The translations under genes were made by a program, and so were the position numbers. Below, piece by piece: positions 12,043 to 24,553 of a DNA stretch of 64,000 nucleotides (positions within the stretch are counted from its first letter, which is position 1; each line of letters begins with the position of its first letter). The notes beneath the pieces were generated by a model. The model was not told the origin of the DNA. It worked only from the letters and a program-made list of their open reading frames with translations, and ran no database searches. This stretch comes from Sambucus nigra (Eukaryota; Streptophyta; Magnoliopsida; Dipsacales; Adoxaceae): assembly GCA_949130495.1 (NCBI GenBank), contig OX422220.1, positions 11,701,133-11,765,132 on the forward strand, given 5' to 3'.

Positions 12043-12858
12043 GTTGAACCGATTAATAAGTTAATGGGTAGATAACTTAATAATCAAAGTAAGAATACTC
12101 GAGTTAGAGTAGTGTGGTGGCAAGAGGGGTGATACGGTTAGTTAGGTGGGGTAGCTTAGCTAGGAAGCTTAATAGGAAAGCGTTAGGTGTGCACATTAGA
12201 TGAGGGTTGAGTTATACCTCAAGAGAGTGCAACAATAACTTAAATATGAAGAGTGTGCATGCATATTTAATTATTTCAATTTAACTGCTTGCTAAATATT
12301 TTAAAAATATTTTACTCGAGCTCTGACCCGTGTCAAAATATTTTCCAAAAGTTTTTGGTGTCCAACCACAGGGACTCCCAATTTGAGGATTCTATCTAGG
12401 GATGCGCAGATGCAACTCATGTGGAAGTTGCAGAACTTTGCTATAGACACTTCGTTCATTCATTCCTAGTGTAGGGACTTTATTTCAGTACTTAGTTGGG
12501 CATGTCGCCCTCAAATTTAGTATTCGATTATTCATTGGATTTTTTCTATCCAGGTTATTATTTTACTTTACTGTTGTCTTTTATTGTTGAATTGATAGTT
12601 GATTTGATCTTCTTTATTCATATTATTCATATTTGTTGGATTCAGTTACCAGTTTGTGTAATGGTTTAATTATTATTTATTTTTGCATGTTTTTAATTAT
12701 TGAAAGATAAAATTTTGCATCTGTCTAATTAAATTACTAGGTGGTTAGTAACTTTAAAAATATTTTCGACAGTGATGCTAAGTATGTACCATATGAGACC
12801 AACATTTTATTTTGATCATGGGCTGTCCGCTTGATATTTTAGTAGGAAGGGTATCACA

Positions 12859-13144
12859 GATGGTATACTCTTATTATTTTTTTATAGACATGTATACATG
12901 TCATATTATATTTGCCAATTTTTTCACTAGGCATGTGTTGGAGGCATTTCCAGATGTGAAACTGACAAATTGATGAAAAAAGATGAACTTGTGCGGGACT
13001 GAGGATAAATTTTATATTGAGCAAGTTGTGTAGCTATTTCAATTTTATGTTGCAATTTGTATCAAACTATTATTCTTAGTTAAGGAGTAAAAAACCATTA
13101 AAGATACATTACCATAGAGAATCTTCTGCAATTTAAAAAAGCAT
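12859..13144. other. Intergenic, no feature recognised
   Basis: AT-rich sequence between the G0 LTR and the TIR element. No open frame, repeat or RNA gene was seen. Confidence 0.5.
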
Positions 13145-14273
13145 TTTTATATATAGGTCCTATTTGAAGAGATTTTCCCTAAATAAGTCCTACTGACTTT
13201 GCAACCATCAAATAGGTCTTATTGCTAATTTTTTGGAATTTGTTTTTCACAATGTTACTCTTTTGAAACTCTAGGATATCCGTCCCACAATATTTAAAGG
13301 AATAGCCGGAAAGCCACAAATAATTATATGAGTGCAGAAAAAGAAAAGAGTGAACAAATTACATGGTTCGGTATTGACATCGGCTTATGTCCAAGAGGGT
13401 AAAGGTGGGTGATATTTTTATTAAAGAGGGGAAATGATAAAAGAGGGAGTGCTAATGTTAGTAGTTGAGAGTCAGAACTATTACGTGTAGATTACAATTT
13501 AATTCTTTACATTGGCCGGATTGGCCTTATTTATTCACCTAGAGTCATACATTCGTAGGTTACTTTAAGCTTTTCTCTATCTTCCCTAAGTTTGTTAGGT
13601 TTATTCTTATCCCCTACCATGAGTTGATTATTAAAATATCTTGGTTGCCACGTCTTTGACCCCATGACAAATTACTTATGTTACTTCATTTGATCCTAAC
13701 GTGAGGGAACTAATCGACCTCACCCTGATTTGATCGGTTAATAGTCGGCCATTCCAGGATAATCGGCCTGATGTTATGACTTCTTTGTTCTCCACGTGTC
13801 CCATTAATTTTTTCGTTCTTTTGATTCATATTTATTTTGGAGGCCTATGAAGCAATCATTTCTTTTAAAACTGGTGCACGTGTCTATAAATTTGGTTGCT
13901 GCATACAACGTCATCGTTAGAAGTAATGATAGAGCAATTCTCGAGAGTTTTTTTTACGGTTAATGAGAAGAACTCCTTCATAAATAGTATAAGGGGTTTC
14001 CCCCTTATACTTTGTCACTTTCATCAGTATGTTAAGATGACTTTTTCTCTGACTTCTCTCTAGCTCCCACTGTTCATCTTCTACATTTTCCTGTATCCTC
14101 TTCACTTTCCCTCCATGTCTAGGCACTTTAGAAAATATGAGGTTTTCTTTGCCAATAACTCTTAGTAATTTCGTAGCCTATATGGAATTACTGATAACTT
14201 TGCTTTGAGGGTTTCCCCTGAGGAGGAAGACTTTTTTTTATCTTCCTCGTAGGTAAATAGCCTTCCTAACGGT

Positions 14274-16270
14274 GGCAATACTTGGATGGGGTTCATTTTC
14301 CCCTCCACACATTATTGGTGATAGTACTCTATTACTTTGGAATACTTCCTACCCAAGAAAATGGTAGATTTTACCGTATTGTAATGGGAACAGTGTCCAT
14401 TAACCAAATTTGTGGCACAAACCTTGGTGTTGAGGAGATCAAGTACTGTTACGACTTGAGGTCTTCCCTAGGCACTTGAGTTTACCACTTCCAGGCCAAG
14501 GATAAGACCCAAAATTTGGTCACCAACTTTACCAAATTTCAAAAGTACATAGACGAAAATGTTATTGTGGTGTCTGGGGTAATTTATAGTGAAGGATATA
14601 ATGGTCTTGGGGTACCTGGACCAAGGGGCTCCTAGTAGGTAGCCTGCTAGTAGTTTAATTTTATTTCATCTTATTATTTTTATTTTTTTTGTTAACTGAT
14701 CTGGATTTTGTTTGCATATCGATTCCGAAATACCAAGCCCCTGAATTATCAGGTGAATCTCAGCAAGTTAAAGAATGTTTGGAAGAATGACCCCAACAGG
14801 AATTTACCCACACTAGAGAGCAACCCACATTATCTTAAACTAAGTACTCACCTACTAATGCTTTTCCTACTTCACTACTATCCCGATTGACATTCAATCT
14901 TTTATGTCGTCGAACTAATTGCCGATGAATAGCCAACCCCTATCACTCCCCACGTGATTTCCACCGACTTTGGGGAGGAGGAAGAGGAAGAGAAAGAGAA
15001 AGATGAAGAATAAAAAGAAGAAGGAAGGGATGAAGAAGAGGATAAGTAAGAGGAAATTGGGGTTCATTTCTGGACGATCTTGATCCCCCTTTCTCCAATG
15101 AGGCGAGCGTATCGGGTCGGCCTTGGTAGGAAGTTAAGGTAAAAAATATTTTTCGTTTATAGATTATAGCTTCCCCATGTCTCCATTTCTCTTAACGATA
15201 TAACTAGCCGAACCAGGAAGCCAATTATCCTAGTAGCCATCAGGGATAATTAAAAGAAGAAGTAGGTTGTTAATTAAACGGGGGCCAATTTTCCTCTGGT
15301 GACAACTAGAGGAAAATAAATATGGTAAGACTTGGGGGAGAAGGAGTCTCACCAGCTGGAGCACTAGCGGGTGGAGGGCAAACAGGCCAAAACGAAGAAT
15401 ACTGATAAAACTCTAGTCAGTGGAAGCTCCAATACCCCACCCCCACTGAGTCGTAGGTTAATACTGAGGCCGATTAGAGTCCTTGCTCAAGGAACCCTCC
15501 TTTCCCTATGAATCGGAATCGTCCATAGGATCCTACCTTCTTCAAGGGCAAAGATCCCTTTTTAGCCATTGATTCGATTCGTAAGGACTTGGAGGTGGAA
15601 TTCTTTGTTTCTCAGATCGTCATATTGTGGTCTAACATGACGGAATTAAGGAAAATTTAGAGGATCTATAAGGAAGTCCTTCACCACAAAGTTCTGGTAA
15701 TTGGACTCCCTATTTTTTTATGCATCTCTTCTAGTTTCGTAAGTTATTAATACCGTATTTTGTTTGTGTAAAGCATAAATATTCATCAGGAGATCTTCAG
15801 TCGAGCTTCGTATTTTTGGAAGTCAATGGAGGCTTCTAAGAAAGAGAACACTACCCTCAAGATCAAACTGAATACTCAGGGCCATCAAGTGGAGGACTTG
15901 ACCAAGCAGTTGAAAGCCTAGGCTAATGTCCATAGCAAGGTGCTGGAGGAGGCCGAACGAGTCCAAAATGAGTTTAGTCGGGTCGTAAGCCAGCTATTAA
16001 AACTCGTGGTTATCCACCAGTGAACCCTTTTGGAGAAGCTCATTCTCTACAAGCTAAGGGCCCAAAGGGAGAAGACTGGATAACTATAGCTGTACTCAAG
16101 AGGTGTAATGTTGACGAGGTTGACCTTGCTTATGCTGAGAACCCTCTTCTGGTTAACCCCTTGAAAGTTCCTCGTGTTGAGTCGTCGCCCCCTCCTCCAC
16201 TGACCTGTTGGCTCCTATTGACTTCCCGGCTCCTACTGATCTTTCAGACAAAATGGACGTTGAGCAGACT
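14274..16270 (+). pseudogene. Decayed PF04195-like (putative gypsy-type transposon) gene
   Basis: A frame at 14285-14637, with one TGA at 14477, reads VHFPLHTLLVIVLYYFG, INQICGTNLGVEEIKYCYDL and VYHFQAKDKTQNLV. This fits the plant family annotated as putative gypsy-type transposon domain (PF04195): a hydrophobic FPLHPF-like start, then a conserved helical block. A continuing piece at 14708-14890 (after a T-rich, possibly intronic stretch), an acidic EEEEE/KEK tract at 14980-15060, and a coiled-coil segment near 15826-15960 (ENTTLKIKLNTQGHQVEDL) follow in the usual order. Many stops and shifts; non-functional. The family's role is not established. Family assignment is from motif resemblance only. 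Confidence 0.55.
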
Positions 16271-16499
16271 GGATAGGCTAGGCCATTTTGTCTTTTCCAC
16301 TTATTTTATTTGTACTTTTGTTGACCCTCGATGGTCATTTGTATTTTGCCAACCCATAGTTATTCTTTATTTATTTAATGAAAAGTACTTTATCATTTCG
16401 GAAATGAAAAGTTTAAGTTGTCTAGGTTTTTGACTACCACAAGTTGGCAGTTTTGGTGTGACAATCTAGTTAATATGTATTATTATATGTAAGTGCGAT

Positions 16500-17330
16500 T
16501 TGGGAGTTTTTTTTAATCAAGTCTGATTGACTAATCAACCAATAATTAAGTCCTATTTTTAAATTTAGGGATTTTTTCTTTACTAATATACCCATCTCCC
16601 TATATTCCCTCCAAATTTAAAAATAGTACTTATTTTTCTCTTTTTCCAACATTAAATAACTATAACCTTCGATATATAATTTATAATTTTATATTTTTGA
16701 AAGCTATTATTTGAGACTTATAAAACAAGACCCATATTTGATGGAAAATATTAAAAAAATAAAGATGGCATGTTTTCTTCATTTTTTAGGCAAACGGTAA
16801 ATATTAGTGCCTGTGTAATATTTGCACACTAAATGTTAACTGTCTATGAAAATATCTCAGATATAAAACTATTTTAGTTTTTGGTGAACATACTAATTTT
16901 ACTATTTGTGTAATATTAACATTGTAAATGTTACGGTTTATGAAAATGTCCCATCTATTAAACTTCTTTATTTTTCGGTGCACATAATAAAGTTTAATGT
17001 TTGTGTAATTTTTTTCTTTGAAATATTATGGGCTTCACGAGTCTTGTTTGATAGATCTCGGTGAGGAGATTTCAAAAATAGTAATCTTGCAAAAAATGAA
17101 TTTGTAAATCAAAAGTTATGATCATTTGAAGATTAAAAATAAGGAGAAAAAGAAGTTCAACCACTTGTGTAACTTCCCAAAAGTTAGGGATGGTTGGTTT
17201 CAAGAGGCTACAATTATGAAAAAAAATCCCTAAAAATTAAGAATAGGACCTATTTGATGGTTGAAAATTCAGTAGAATTTATTTAGGGAAAATCTCTTCA
17301 TATAGGGATTATATGTAAAAAAAACTTTAT
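16500..17330. repeat. Possible MITE sharing the same inverted ends
   Basis: Left text AAGTCCTATTTTTAAATTTA then GGGATTTTTT (about 16551-16577) pairs with AAAAAAATCCCTAAAAATTA then AGAATAGGACC (17220-17250) in reverse complement. The interior is AT-rich with no open frame. It may be a nested deletion copy of the larger element or its right terminus. Confidence 0.5.
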
Positions 17331-17340
17331 AAATATACAA

Positions 17341-17953
17341 ATTATTAACAAAAAAAGTTAATTTATAATTCAATCACGTTATCTGTAGATCTGGGTTAAG
17401 ATCTTATCTTATAGAACCGTTTTAGATTGAGGTACTATAGTTGGAATAATGTTGCCATATTTTGGTTTACCAGATTTTTGCTTTCATCTTCATCATGTTG
17501 TGTGTGTACTATATTACACTGGAATATGTTTGCACTCTACTAAACTAGACTCATCACTACCTCGACGTATATTTGTTCATGAATTGATTTTTTTTGTTTT
17601 ATGTTAAGTTAATTTTAGTAATTGACACTCATTAGTCCATTTTCTTCTAACTTGTGTGACTTATTATGTTAAACGTGATGTATTCCATATTAGAACTACA
17701 AATGTGATGTGTTCAACCTTTTTATTATTCATGGTAGTGGGTGTCGTTTGTATCAAATAATAACCAAACTTAATATTTTAACTCTGTGGACAACATTATA
17801 CCCAATCCCTAATCTCGTGATTATCTATATTTGAATTTAAGAAATGTCCAAGCTAGATGCCTTGCCTCTCAATGTTAGTAGTATAGAAGAGAAGTGCTTT
17901 GTGATACATAATACTTATTTACTAAGAAAAAGTAGGGAGGATTTTTAACTATA
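17341..17953. other. Intergenic, no feature recognised
   Basis: AT-rich sequence between the TIR element and the hAT-like element. No convincing coding frame or repeat was seen. Confidence 0.5.
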
Positions 17954-18075
17954 GTCTCCATTAGGGGTGTTCGCGATACGGTAAAAATCCTTGCCATACC
18001 GTTATGTATCGAAATGTTTCAATGATTTACATTTTTTACTTAGCGAAAATCGAAACTATAGAAATTGAAATTACC

Positions 18076-19299
18076 TGTAAGGACATAAATTTCCAATTGT
18101 GTCTCCGTATTGTTTTGACTTAATTCCGTGAACAAAACTATGTTTGTAATATGTCATAGGGAGATTTTATTTTGTCAAGATCCCACTTGGTCTATGACGT
18201 ACTGAAGAAATTGAAGACGTTGCGACAAAGCTTCAAAGAATTAATCATGCCGAAGTTTAAATTGGTGCAAGTTTACTCGTCTTCAAGTTAAATGCATTCC
18301 GAAATCACACATGTATGAATGTGTATAATTAACGGTGCTCGCAATTGTTTTTATAAACGATAAGGATGTATTTTTTATAAAGAAAAATGTTTTTAAATGT
18401 TTTTAAAGTGTTTTAAATGGTTTACACTACGTTTTATTTTGATAATCTCGAAATGGAGTTTGACTAATTTGGATCTCTTTTAAAAGAGACGTTTTAATCA
18501 GAAAGTAAAACTTGCGTGCTTTCGTTCAAACGACATAAGCGCTCATTTGAACGAGAAGCTCATGTCGCGTGAACGACGTGGCCTTGTCGTTCGAGCGATA
18601 TGTTTTTTGAGGAGGCGTTTAAATCTTATTTAAAGCGTGTTTTCATCAGATTGTCGTGGGTATGCATTCTGGAAAAACTGTTTACGATCCAGTACGAGTT
18701 TGGCACATGTTTTCTAAGGTTTAAAAAGAATAAACACATCCTTAGAGTTTACAAAGATCCGAGTTATCATTCTTATATGCTTACGTGATCTTGCCGGACC
18801 AAGTTGGTTTGTTCTACCATTGAACATTAGGGTTTTGCGATGAAGAAAAGATAAGGACTTCTTGTTCGACATCGTAGACGAATCAAAGACATTCGCTGGA
18901 CACTGAGACATGCGTGGATGTGTGTGTTATGGACAGGTATCGTGGAAGAGGGAATTTCTATGTGGGCACTATTGAAGAATGGTAGAAGATCAGAAGGAGC
19001 GTCAAGGCCCGTAGGGATCGAGTCATTGAGTAAGGCTAATCTGTCTTTATAAAACCTTTGTTCATAGTGATTGTCTGGCTTGGGTCGTCCGAGGTTGTTT
19101 TCCCATTTTGGGTTTTTTCCTCATACATCCGACATTGTGAGTATTCTTTACTTTACTTTACTTGCTTTAATCACTAGATGCACGTTTAGGATTAATCAAG
19201 ATAAAATTGGTTTAAAGTGAGAATTGGGTTTTCACAACTTGGTTTGGTGCATATTAAAAATTGGTTTGATTTAAAACACACACAAGGACCACCCTTTCA
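18076..19299 (+). mobile_element. 5' LTR of C1 (1224 bp)
   Basis: Starts TGTAAGGACATAAATTTCC and ends ACCACCCTTTCA. A cluster of GTCGTTCRAACGAC-like palindromes sits at 18520-18600, followed by TTATTTAAAG near 18628, a possible TATA element. Confidence 0.92.
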
Positions 19300-19302
19300 A
19301 AT

Positions 19303-19315
19303 TGGTATCAGAGCT
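19303..19315 (+). other. Primer binding site of C1
   Basis: TGGTATCAGAGCT, three bases after the LTR end; complement of initiator tRNA-Met. Confidence 0.9.
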
Positions 19316-19715
19316 AGAAAACATATTTTATTTTTTTTGTGATCCCATCTGTTCGTTTATCTATCCTGTGTTTGTTTTCTCTCGATGGATGCTCTAAGCC
19401 GTGACGATTTACATCGTTTGAATTTAAAGTTTGCAAAACGTATTGAAGTTTTGGACAAAGAAAATTTTGCAATATTTGCAAAAGTTTCAAATTGTAACAC
19501 CCCGTGTTTTTATTAACTATTTTTATTAATTAATTGGAATTTTTAAAAAAAATAAATTTTTGAATTTAATAATTTTTATTGGCTAAATATGTTGGTTATG
19601 GTTTTAGAAGAATAGAACTTCACGCGGAATTAAAATCGGAGTTAAAATGGATTTTATATGATTTTTATAAATTTTTGTCCCTTATAATTTTTTGGGCGAA
19701 TTGCCAAATTTTAGG

Positions 19716-19757
19716 CATGATCGATCAATCGATGCATGGGGGTAGATCGATCGACCC
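19716..19757. repeat. Palindrome cluster (ATCGAT core) in solo LTR
   Basis: CATGATCGATCAATCGATGC (19716-19735) and GATCGATCGACC (19745-19756) lie about 65-105 bp upstream of a TATA box. Confidence 0.8.
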
Positions 19758-19820
19758 TCCCAGAAAACGTGAGCAACAAGCTATTTTTAAGAATTTGTGT
19801 AGGATTAGGACTCCTAATCA

Positions 19821-19828
19821 CTATATAA
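19821..19828 (+). promoter_or_regulatory. TATA box of the solo LTR
   Basis: CTATATAA followed by a pyrimidine-rich leader (CTTTTTCTTTAGTTTTCC from about 19863 and CCTCTCACTC near 19907). The position, about 330 bp into the LTR, implies a short U3 and a very long transcribed part. Confidence 0.5.
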
Positions 19829-20917
19829 CCTTGTTAATCCGTGGAAGGACTTCTTGTAATCACTTTTTCTTTAGTTTTCCACCAGAGAACACTTCTAAAT
19901 ATTTTTCCTCTCACTCATAATCATCAACCTTCTTTATAATCAAGTTTTTGGCACAAGTTTTAGGAGGCTTAATTGGGGTTTAATCTAGTTGGTTCAAGAA
20001 CACTCTTTTGCTAATTTTTCGCAAGGAATCTAGATTTCTAATCAGATTTTCAACACGATCTTTACAGGCATGAATACTCTATTCTTTTCCTTTAGTATTA
20101 TGAGTTTTATGTGTCGCCTAAACACTTAATTACATGTTTTGTTAAAAATAATTAGTAACTTAATTAGAAAAAGTGGATACTAATTATGGGGCTATTTTTA
20201 TAAAATCTTTTAATTTGAATAATATTCATAACCCTTTGGGTACGTAGGATTCATGAGTGATTTTGAGTTTTAATGGTGTAGGTTGCATGTAGAAAACCCC
20301 TAGCTTTAAAATAATTGACTTTTGGGTGCGTATAACTCATGTAATACATGTAGAGATAATGCATTTTGGTTTTTGATGTATATATGATGAAAACTTGGTA
20401 TATTTAATTTAAAATCATTAAATGAGATTATTTGGGTATTGTTGACGTTGTGATAATTAAATTAAAGATTTAATTGAATTGGACTATCATGCGCAGTTTT
20501 ATACCTTGACTAATTATTCTTGTTGGTATGACTTGTTGGTATTATTAAATATCATTGTGACGACGGGTTGTTGGGTATTATTTCTCTCCTTATATTCTAG
20601 AATGCCTTATAGGAATGGGATTAGTGAGGGAAAATTATCACGGTTTTATTGTGTTGGGGGTGGGATGATTTTTATTACTTTATCATCGTTACGCTAGTCT
20701 AGGTATGAGACTATGTTAAGATTTATGTTAGAAAATCCTCCTATACATAGGTTAGGACGTATTGATAACTTGGGGACCCTTAGGTATGGGACAAAGGGGT
20801 ATTTTGAGGATCTCACATCGCTAAAAAGGGTGGGGTAATTTTGAAATTGTGAATTTAGAAATTGAGAACTAATACCTAAGATAATAAGACGGTTATTAAA
20901 ATATATTGGTCACATAA

Positions 20918-21032
20918 TCATTGAGGGACGACAGTTTAAACGGGCCAGCCGGCATTTTATGTCGTGTCGTGTGTGGAACCTCGTCAATCAGCGAGGGCCG
21001 ACAGTTTAAACGGCCCAGCCAGCGTTTTGACG
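20918..21032 (+). repeat. Tandem duplication, 70-bp period, in solo LTR
   Basis: Two copies share GACAGTTTAAACGG, CCAGCC and CATTTT/CGTTTT (20928 and 20998). GTTTAAAC is itself a palindrome. Confidence 0.88.
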
Positions 21033-22512
21033 AGGGGATGTGTATTTTGGTAGAAAAATCACCCGAGGCGGGAGGACCGCCATAATAAAATGAGGTTATA
21101 ATAAAAGCTGGTTAATTTAATTAAATTAGCATCGTGGGACTTGGGAATTTAAAATCATATTGGTGTGCCTTTATAAATGGGATTTTTAAGAGTAGTTAAT
21201 GGTTTATATTTATCGCGTTTAAATTAGTCCGTTTAATTTAAAATATTCTATTGTGATATTTATTGCGTATAATGCTATTGTCTCGATTCAAGGATCCTAT
21301 TTGAGGGGAGTAGTGTGTATTCTTACTCGGGGCTTTGTCTCTGACCCATGCGTTGACAAATCTTTTTCAGGATTAGAATTGGAGAAGTTGCATAAGATTT
21401 TTGGAGATTATCATATGGAGGTGCAGCTGGAGAAGATTTACTTTGTTGTTTTGTTTTAGCTTAGACTTTCCTTTCGGTCGTATTTCATTATGAGACTCAG
21501 TTTAGAGAGTTATTGGGCCATTCGGTTCCAAAGTTGTTTATGGGATTTATTTCAGTTATTCGGAGTTGGGTCTTTATTAAGATTTTATTTAATCATTATT
21601 GGAGAATGGATTTTTGGAGTTAGCAAGTGATGGATCTTTTATCACATAGTTGTTTATGATCATTTGAGATTGATTAAATTATTTATCTTATGGATTGATT
21701 TATTTATTTCTCATATCTGTCTCATGCTAAGAATGGTATTTTATTTACTCATGCCCGACTTAGTTTTGGTGGCGACCGACGCTAGAATTAGGCGAGGTGT
21801 GACAAAAATTCAAAGAGATATTTGTCGTGAGCAGTTTAGTTCCATGTTTAAAGATTTTAATATATTAAAATTGGACAGAAAGGAGAGTGATGATAGAGTC
21901 CTCACTTTAGAAAAAAGATTTAGAGGATTTCAGAAATTCTAGGGTTTGTGCTATTGAGAAAAATAATTCGATTAATGATTTTGTGGCACGAGAAAAGACT
22001 CTAAGGGATAAGTTTCCTCACATTGAGGGGGAGCGAGATAACCTTCTAAGGGTAATTGAAAATTTAAATAAGGAGTCCCAAAAGTTTGAGGAGTCTAATC
22101 GTTTGCTTGAGTCGAAAGTTTTGAAGTTAAAAAATGATTTAAACGACTCGAGTAGTGATGGTAGCGGCTTATCTTGTTCTAGTGGTTCGAATGTAAAAGC
22201 CAAACCCATTGTTTGTTTTAGAGCGTCAACCTTATCCGAGGGTATTAAAAATGTCAACCTAAAGGTCCCGTTCCTCATCATGTTTATACATGTTCGCATT
22301 GTGGTAGGAAAGGTCACCTTACTAGTTTTTGTTTTGATCTTAGAAAAGACCCTAGGAAGATTAAACGTAGTGTCCCATTGGTTCCCCAAACCCGTTTTGT
22401 TAGGTATACACCTGTTTGGGTTAGGAAATCCATTTTGGAGATGATAAATGCTTTGTTGGTTGATTCTCACATGGATGCACATGATTCATCTCTTGATATT
22501 TCTTATGGATAG

Positions 22513-24553
22513 TAGCTTGCATGTTCTGTCATACGCTAGCCCTTACATCAGGTATATAATTTGCTAGTGTTATGACATGTTTATCTCTTTGTATTATATT
22601 TTTCACTTGTTTGAGTCTTATTTGAGAAAACATTTGAAAAGACAAAAAGATTTTTGTTTCTTTTTTGTTTTTGAGTTTACATGTTTGATATGGCATATTG
22701 GTGTGCTTGGACCCCCCCCCCATCGTTTCATTATCCATGTGGCTTGGACATTTGGTCATTATTATCGATACTTAGAATGATCTTAACCATTGTTTATATG
22801 GGGTTTTTTCGACGTTGATATGCATTTTGATTCGACTTTGTATATATGCCAACATTGCACAGATGCACAAGTTTATATGGATGTTTCACTTCTCTTGCAT
22901 ATTTGAATTTGGTGAGGCGTTCTTATCTCAATCTTGTCATCTATGCGTAAGTAGACTTAAGGAAAAGTGTGCATGTAAGAACCGTTTACCGTGAGTATTT
23001 GAATAGGTAAAAATGATGAGGGATTAACGGGAAAGGGCTGCGAAATTTCAAAATTAACTCGTCATGAAAGCCACCGTTTAAAAGAGATCAAAAGAAATGC
23101 TAAGAAAAGGGCCAATAAGATTTTCTCTAAGTTGAGAATGCTAGAAGCCTCAAAAGAACTTGAAAATGTATGTTTATGAGGGAGTTTGGTTGGATAAAAT
23201 TTAAACGGGTTTGCACAACAAATCCCAATGTTGAAACATTGCAATTTGATGCTATTGTTTGTAGAATCGTCAAAATTCGTGATTTATGTGCATGTAGTAT
23301 GTTTTGTTCATTAAGCTCACACTTTAATTATCATATGGCTATGATAAGGTTTGATGATTTATCGCTATCAATTAGAGCTTCTTGATCATTTCGATGTGTT
23401 GGAATTGTGACTCATTTGTTGTAGTTTCACACCCACACATTCCATGTCCATGTTTGAGCACATCAGTCCTATGTTTGCATGTAACTCACAATGTTAGTTT
23501 TTATGAGTTTTCGAGTTTTGTGTTAAAAGATTTTTGTTTTAGCACTGTTTTGCTGCTGTCAGGACCTTCCACTGATTTGTTTCTGGAAATTTTTTCACTG
23601 GGCAATAATATAAGATATTTCTGGGAAAATGTGAAAATTTGGCTGGTCGCAAGAATTCTTTCAAACGACATCTCTATGCCGTGCGAACGGCATCAGTACT
23701 TCATTCGAGCAATGTCCTCATCTCGTTTGAGCGACGTCCCTGGCCCGTTCAAACGACAACCTAAATTCTTATTTCTGATTGGTTTGCAGTCCATTGGTTT
23801 ATTTGGTGATTTTTTGGTACTACTGGAAGTGTTTCTGGACTGACTGATTTTTATGCAGGTATTAATTAGTTCAAAATTGGATTTTTGCATATAGTTCGTT
23901 TATCACACCTGATTAAATTGCTATATTCTTTGTGTGATTCCTTTGTTTACTAGATACAGATTTGTCATCTTTTGATCATATTTAGCTAGTTGTTTTCATG
24001 ATTATCTAGCGATTTCAATGTGATTCAAATTGGGATATTCTCATGCTAGATTCTTAATTGGTTTGTTTATCTTTTCCCTGGATTGTCTATTCGAGACAAA
24101 AAGGGGGAGATATGTATGCAATGTAGGGGGAGATTTGAGCATGTTTTGGTTTACATATTTTACAAATTGGTATTACAAATTGGTAGTTTAACTTTGGTAT
24201 CATTTTGTGCTCAATTGTTTAACATATGATTTTTTAGAGTTTATTCATATTGGTATCTATTGTCATTTGGCATCATTTGGATATATATATATTGGTTTCA
24301 TTTGTTCCTCCATACTTCACTGGTCATTTGTTTGTCTATTTCATGTGTGTAGGTATGCGTCAGAGATTCGAGATTTCAAGTCTACATCACATTCAGACAG
24401 TTCATGCTTGCCGGTGCTACATATACTAGTCCGTGTCCTACAATTTTTTACTTTGGGTTTATGGGATGGGAATTAGGCATCATACGACTTGATGGCCCGA
24501 CTTAGGCATTTCACTGGTTTAGTTTTATCCCAGAATAGTCAAAAGGGGAGATT
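22513..24553 (+). mobile_element. C1 3' internal region, mostly non-coding
   Basis: Two kilobases between the stop and the polypurine tract. It matches C2 (39199-41480, minus) throughout. A Lys/Arg-rich helical open segment (about 23010-23180, HESHRLKEIKRNAKKRANK) and a small frame at 23170-23385 recur in both copies, but stops differ. A palindrome cluster is at 23655-23760. Text just before the 3' LTR carries GGGGGAGAT twice (about 24102 and 24127), perhaps secondary polypurine tracts. Confidence 0.7.
23655..23760. repeat. Internal palindrome cluster of C1
   Basis: Successive degenerate units TTTCAAACGACATC, GTGCGAACGGCATC, CATTCGAGCAATGTC, TCGTTTGAGCGACGTC and CGTTCAAACGACAAC. The same cluster occurs in C2 at 39995-40105. 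It is separate from the LTR cluster of the same element. Confidence 0.8.

Larger units (their letters stand above)
9463..12858 (+). mobile_element. Long LTR of gypsy-type element G0 (3.4 kb)
   Basis: Starts TGTAACACCCCGTATTTT after a polypurine tract and ends GGGTATCACA. These ends match the terminal inverted repeats of other LTRs here (TGTAACACC and GGTGTCACA). A purine-rich leader-like stretch lies at 9860-9910, a 14-bp palindrome at 10665-10678, and two tandem-repeat blocks inside. GATGGTATAC follows the end and could be a decayed primer site, but only six bases fit, so this is best read as a 3' LTR with unknown flank. The LTR contains no coding potential. Confidence 0.8.
13145..17330 (+). 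mobile_element. TIR-bounded DNA element, 4.2 kb, carrying a decayed gene
   Basis: About 100 bp at 13145-13245 is the imperfect reverse complement of 17225-17330. Shared blocks include GAAGAGATTTTCCCTAAATAA, ACCATCAAATAGGTC and ATTTTTTGG or ATTTTTAGGG. A third, direct copy of the left end is at about 16505-16590, so the unit could instead be a small MITE (16500-17330) beside a separate left end. Long degenerate TIRs with captured coding sequence fit a Mutator-like element, but no transposase is visible and the target duplication was not identified. Confidence 0.55.
19493..21804 (+). mobile_element. Solo LTR of a gypsy-type element (2312 bp)
   Basis: Begins TGTAACACCCCGTG and ends GGCGAGGTGTGACA. 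Flanks are CAAAT (19488-19492) and AAAAT (21805-21809), a 5-bp duplication with one change. The homologous uninterrupted site in C2 (around 42005-42020) reads through as TTCAAATTCAAAGAG, confirming insertion. No internal region is present, as expected after LTR-LTR recombination. It contains TCGATCGA palindromes at 19716-19757, a TATA box and a duplicated block at 20918-21032. The minus LTR at 44216-44842 is a relative. Confidence 0.88.
19385..22512 (+). pseudogene. C1 coiled-coil and CCHC zinc-knuckle protein, interrupted
   Basis: Starts at ATG 19385 (MDALSRDDLHRLNLKF), is cut at 19492 by the solo LTR, and resumes at 21810 (IQRDICREQFSSMFKDF). Long heptad-like helices follow, with a frameshift near 21915, a Ser-rich linker SSSDGSGLSCSSGSN, another frameshift near 22240, and a complete knuckle CSHCGRKGHLTSFC (22291-22332, C-x2-C-x4-H-x4-C). 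The frame ends at TAG 22510. The layout resembles the C-terminal half of a Sirevirus/copia Gag. No capsid domain precedes it although the ATG follows the primer site by only 70 bp. It probably binds element RNA; inferred. Confidence 0.8.

Noticed and set aside
12860..12875. TGGTATAC after the G0 LTR as a primer binding site
   Set aside because: Only the first six bases fit the tRNA-iMet complement, and the following sequence does not resemble the other elements' leaders.
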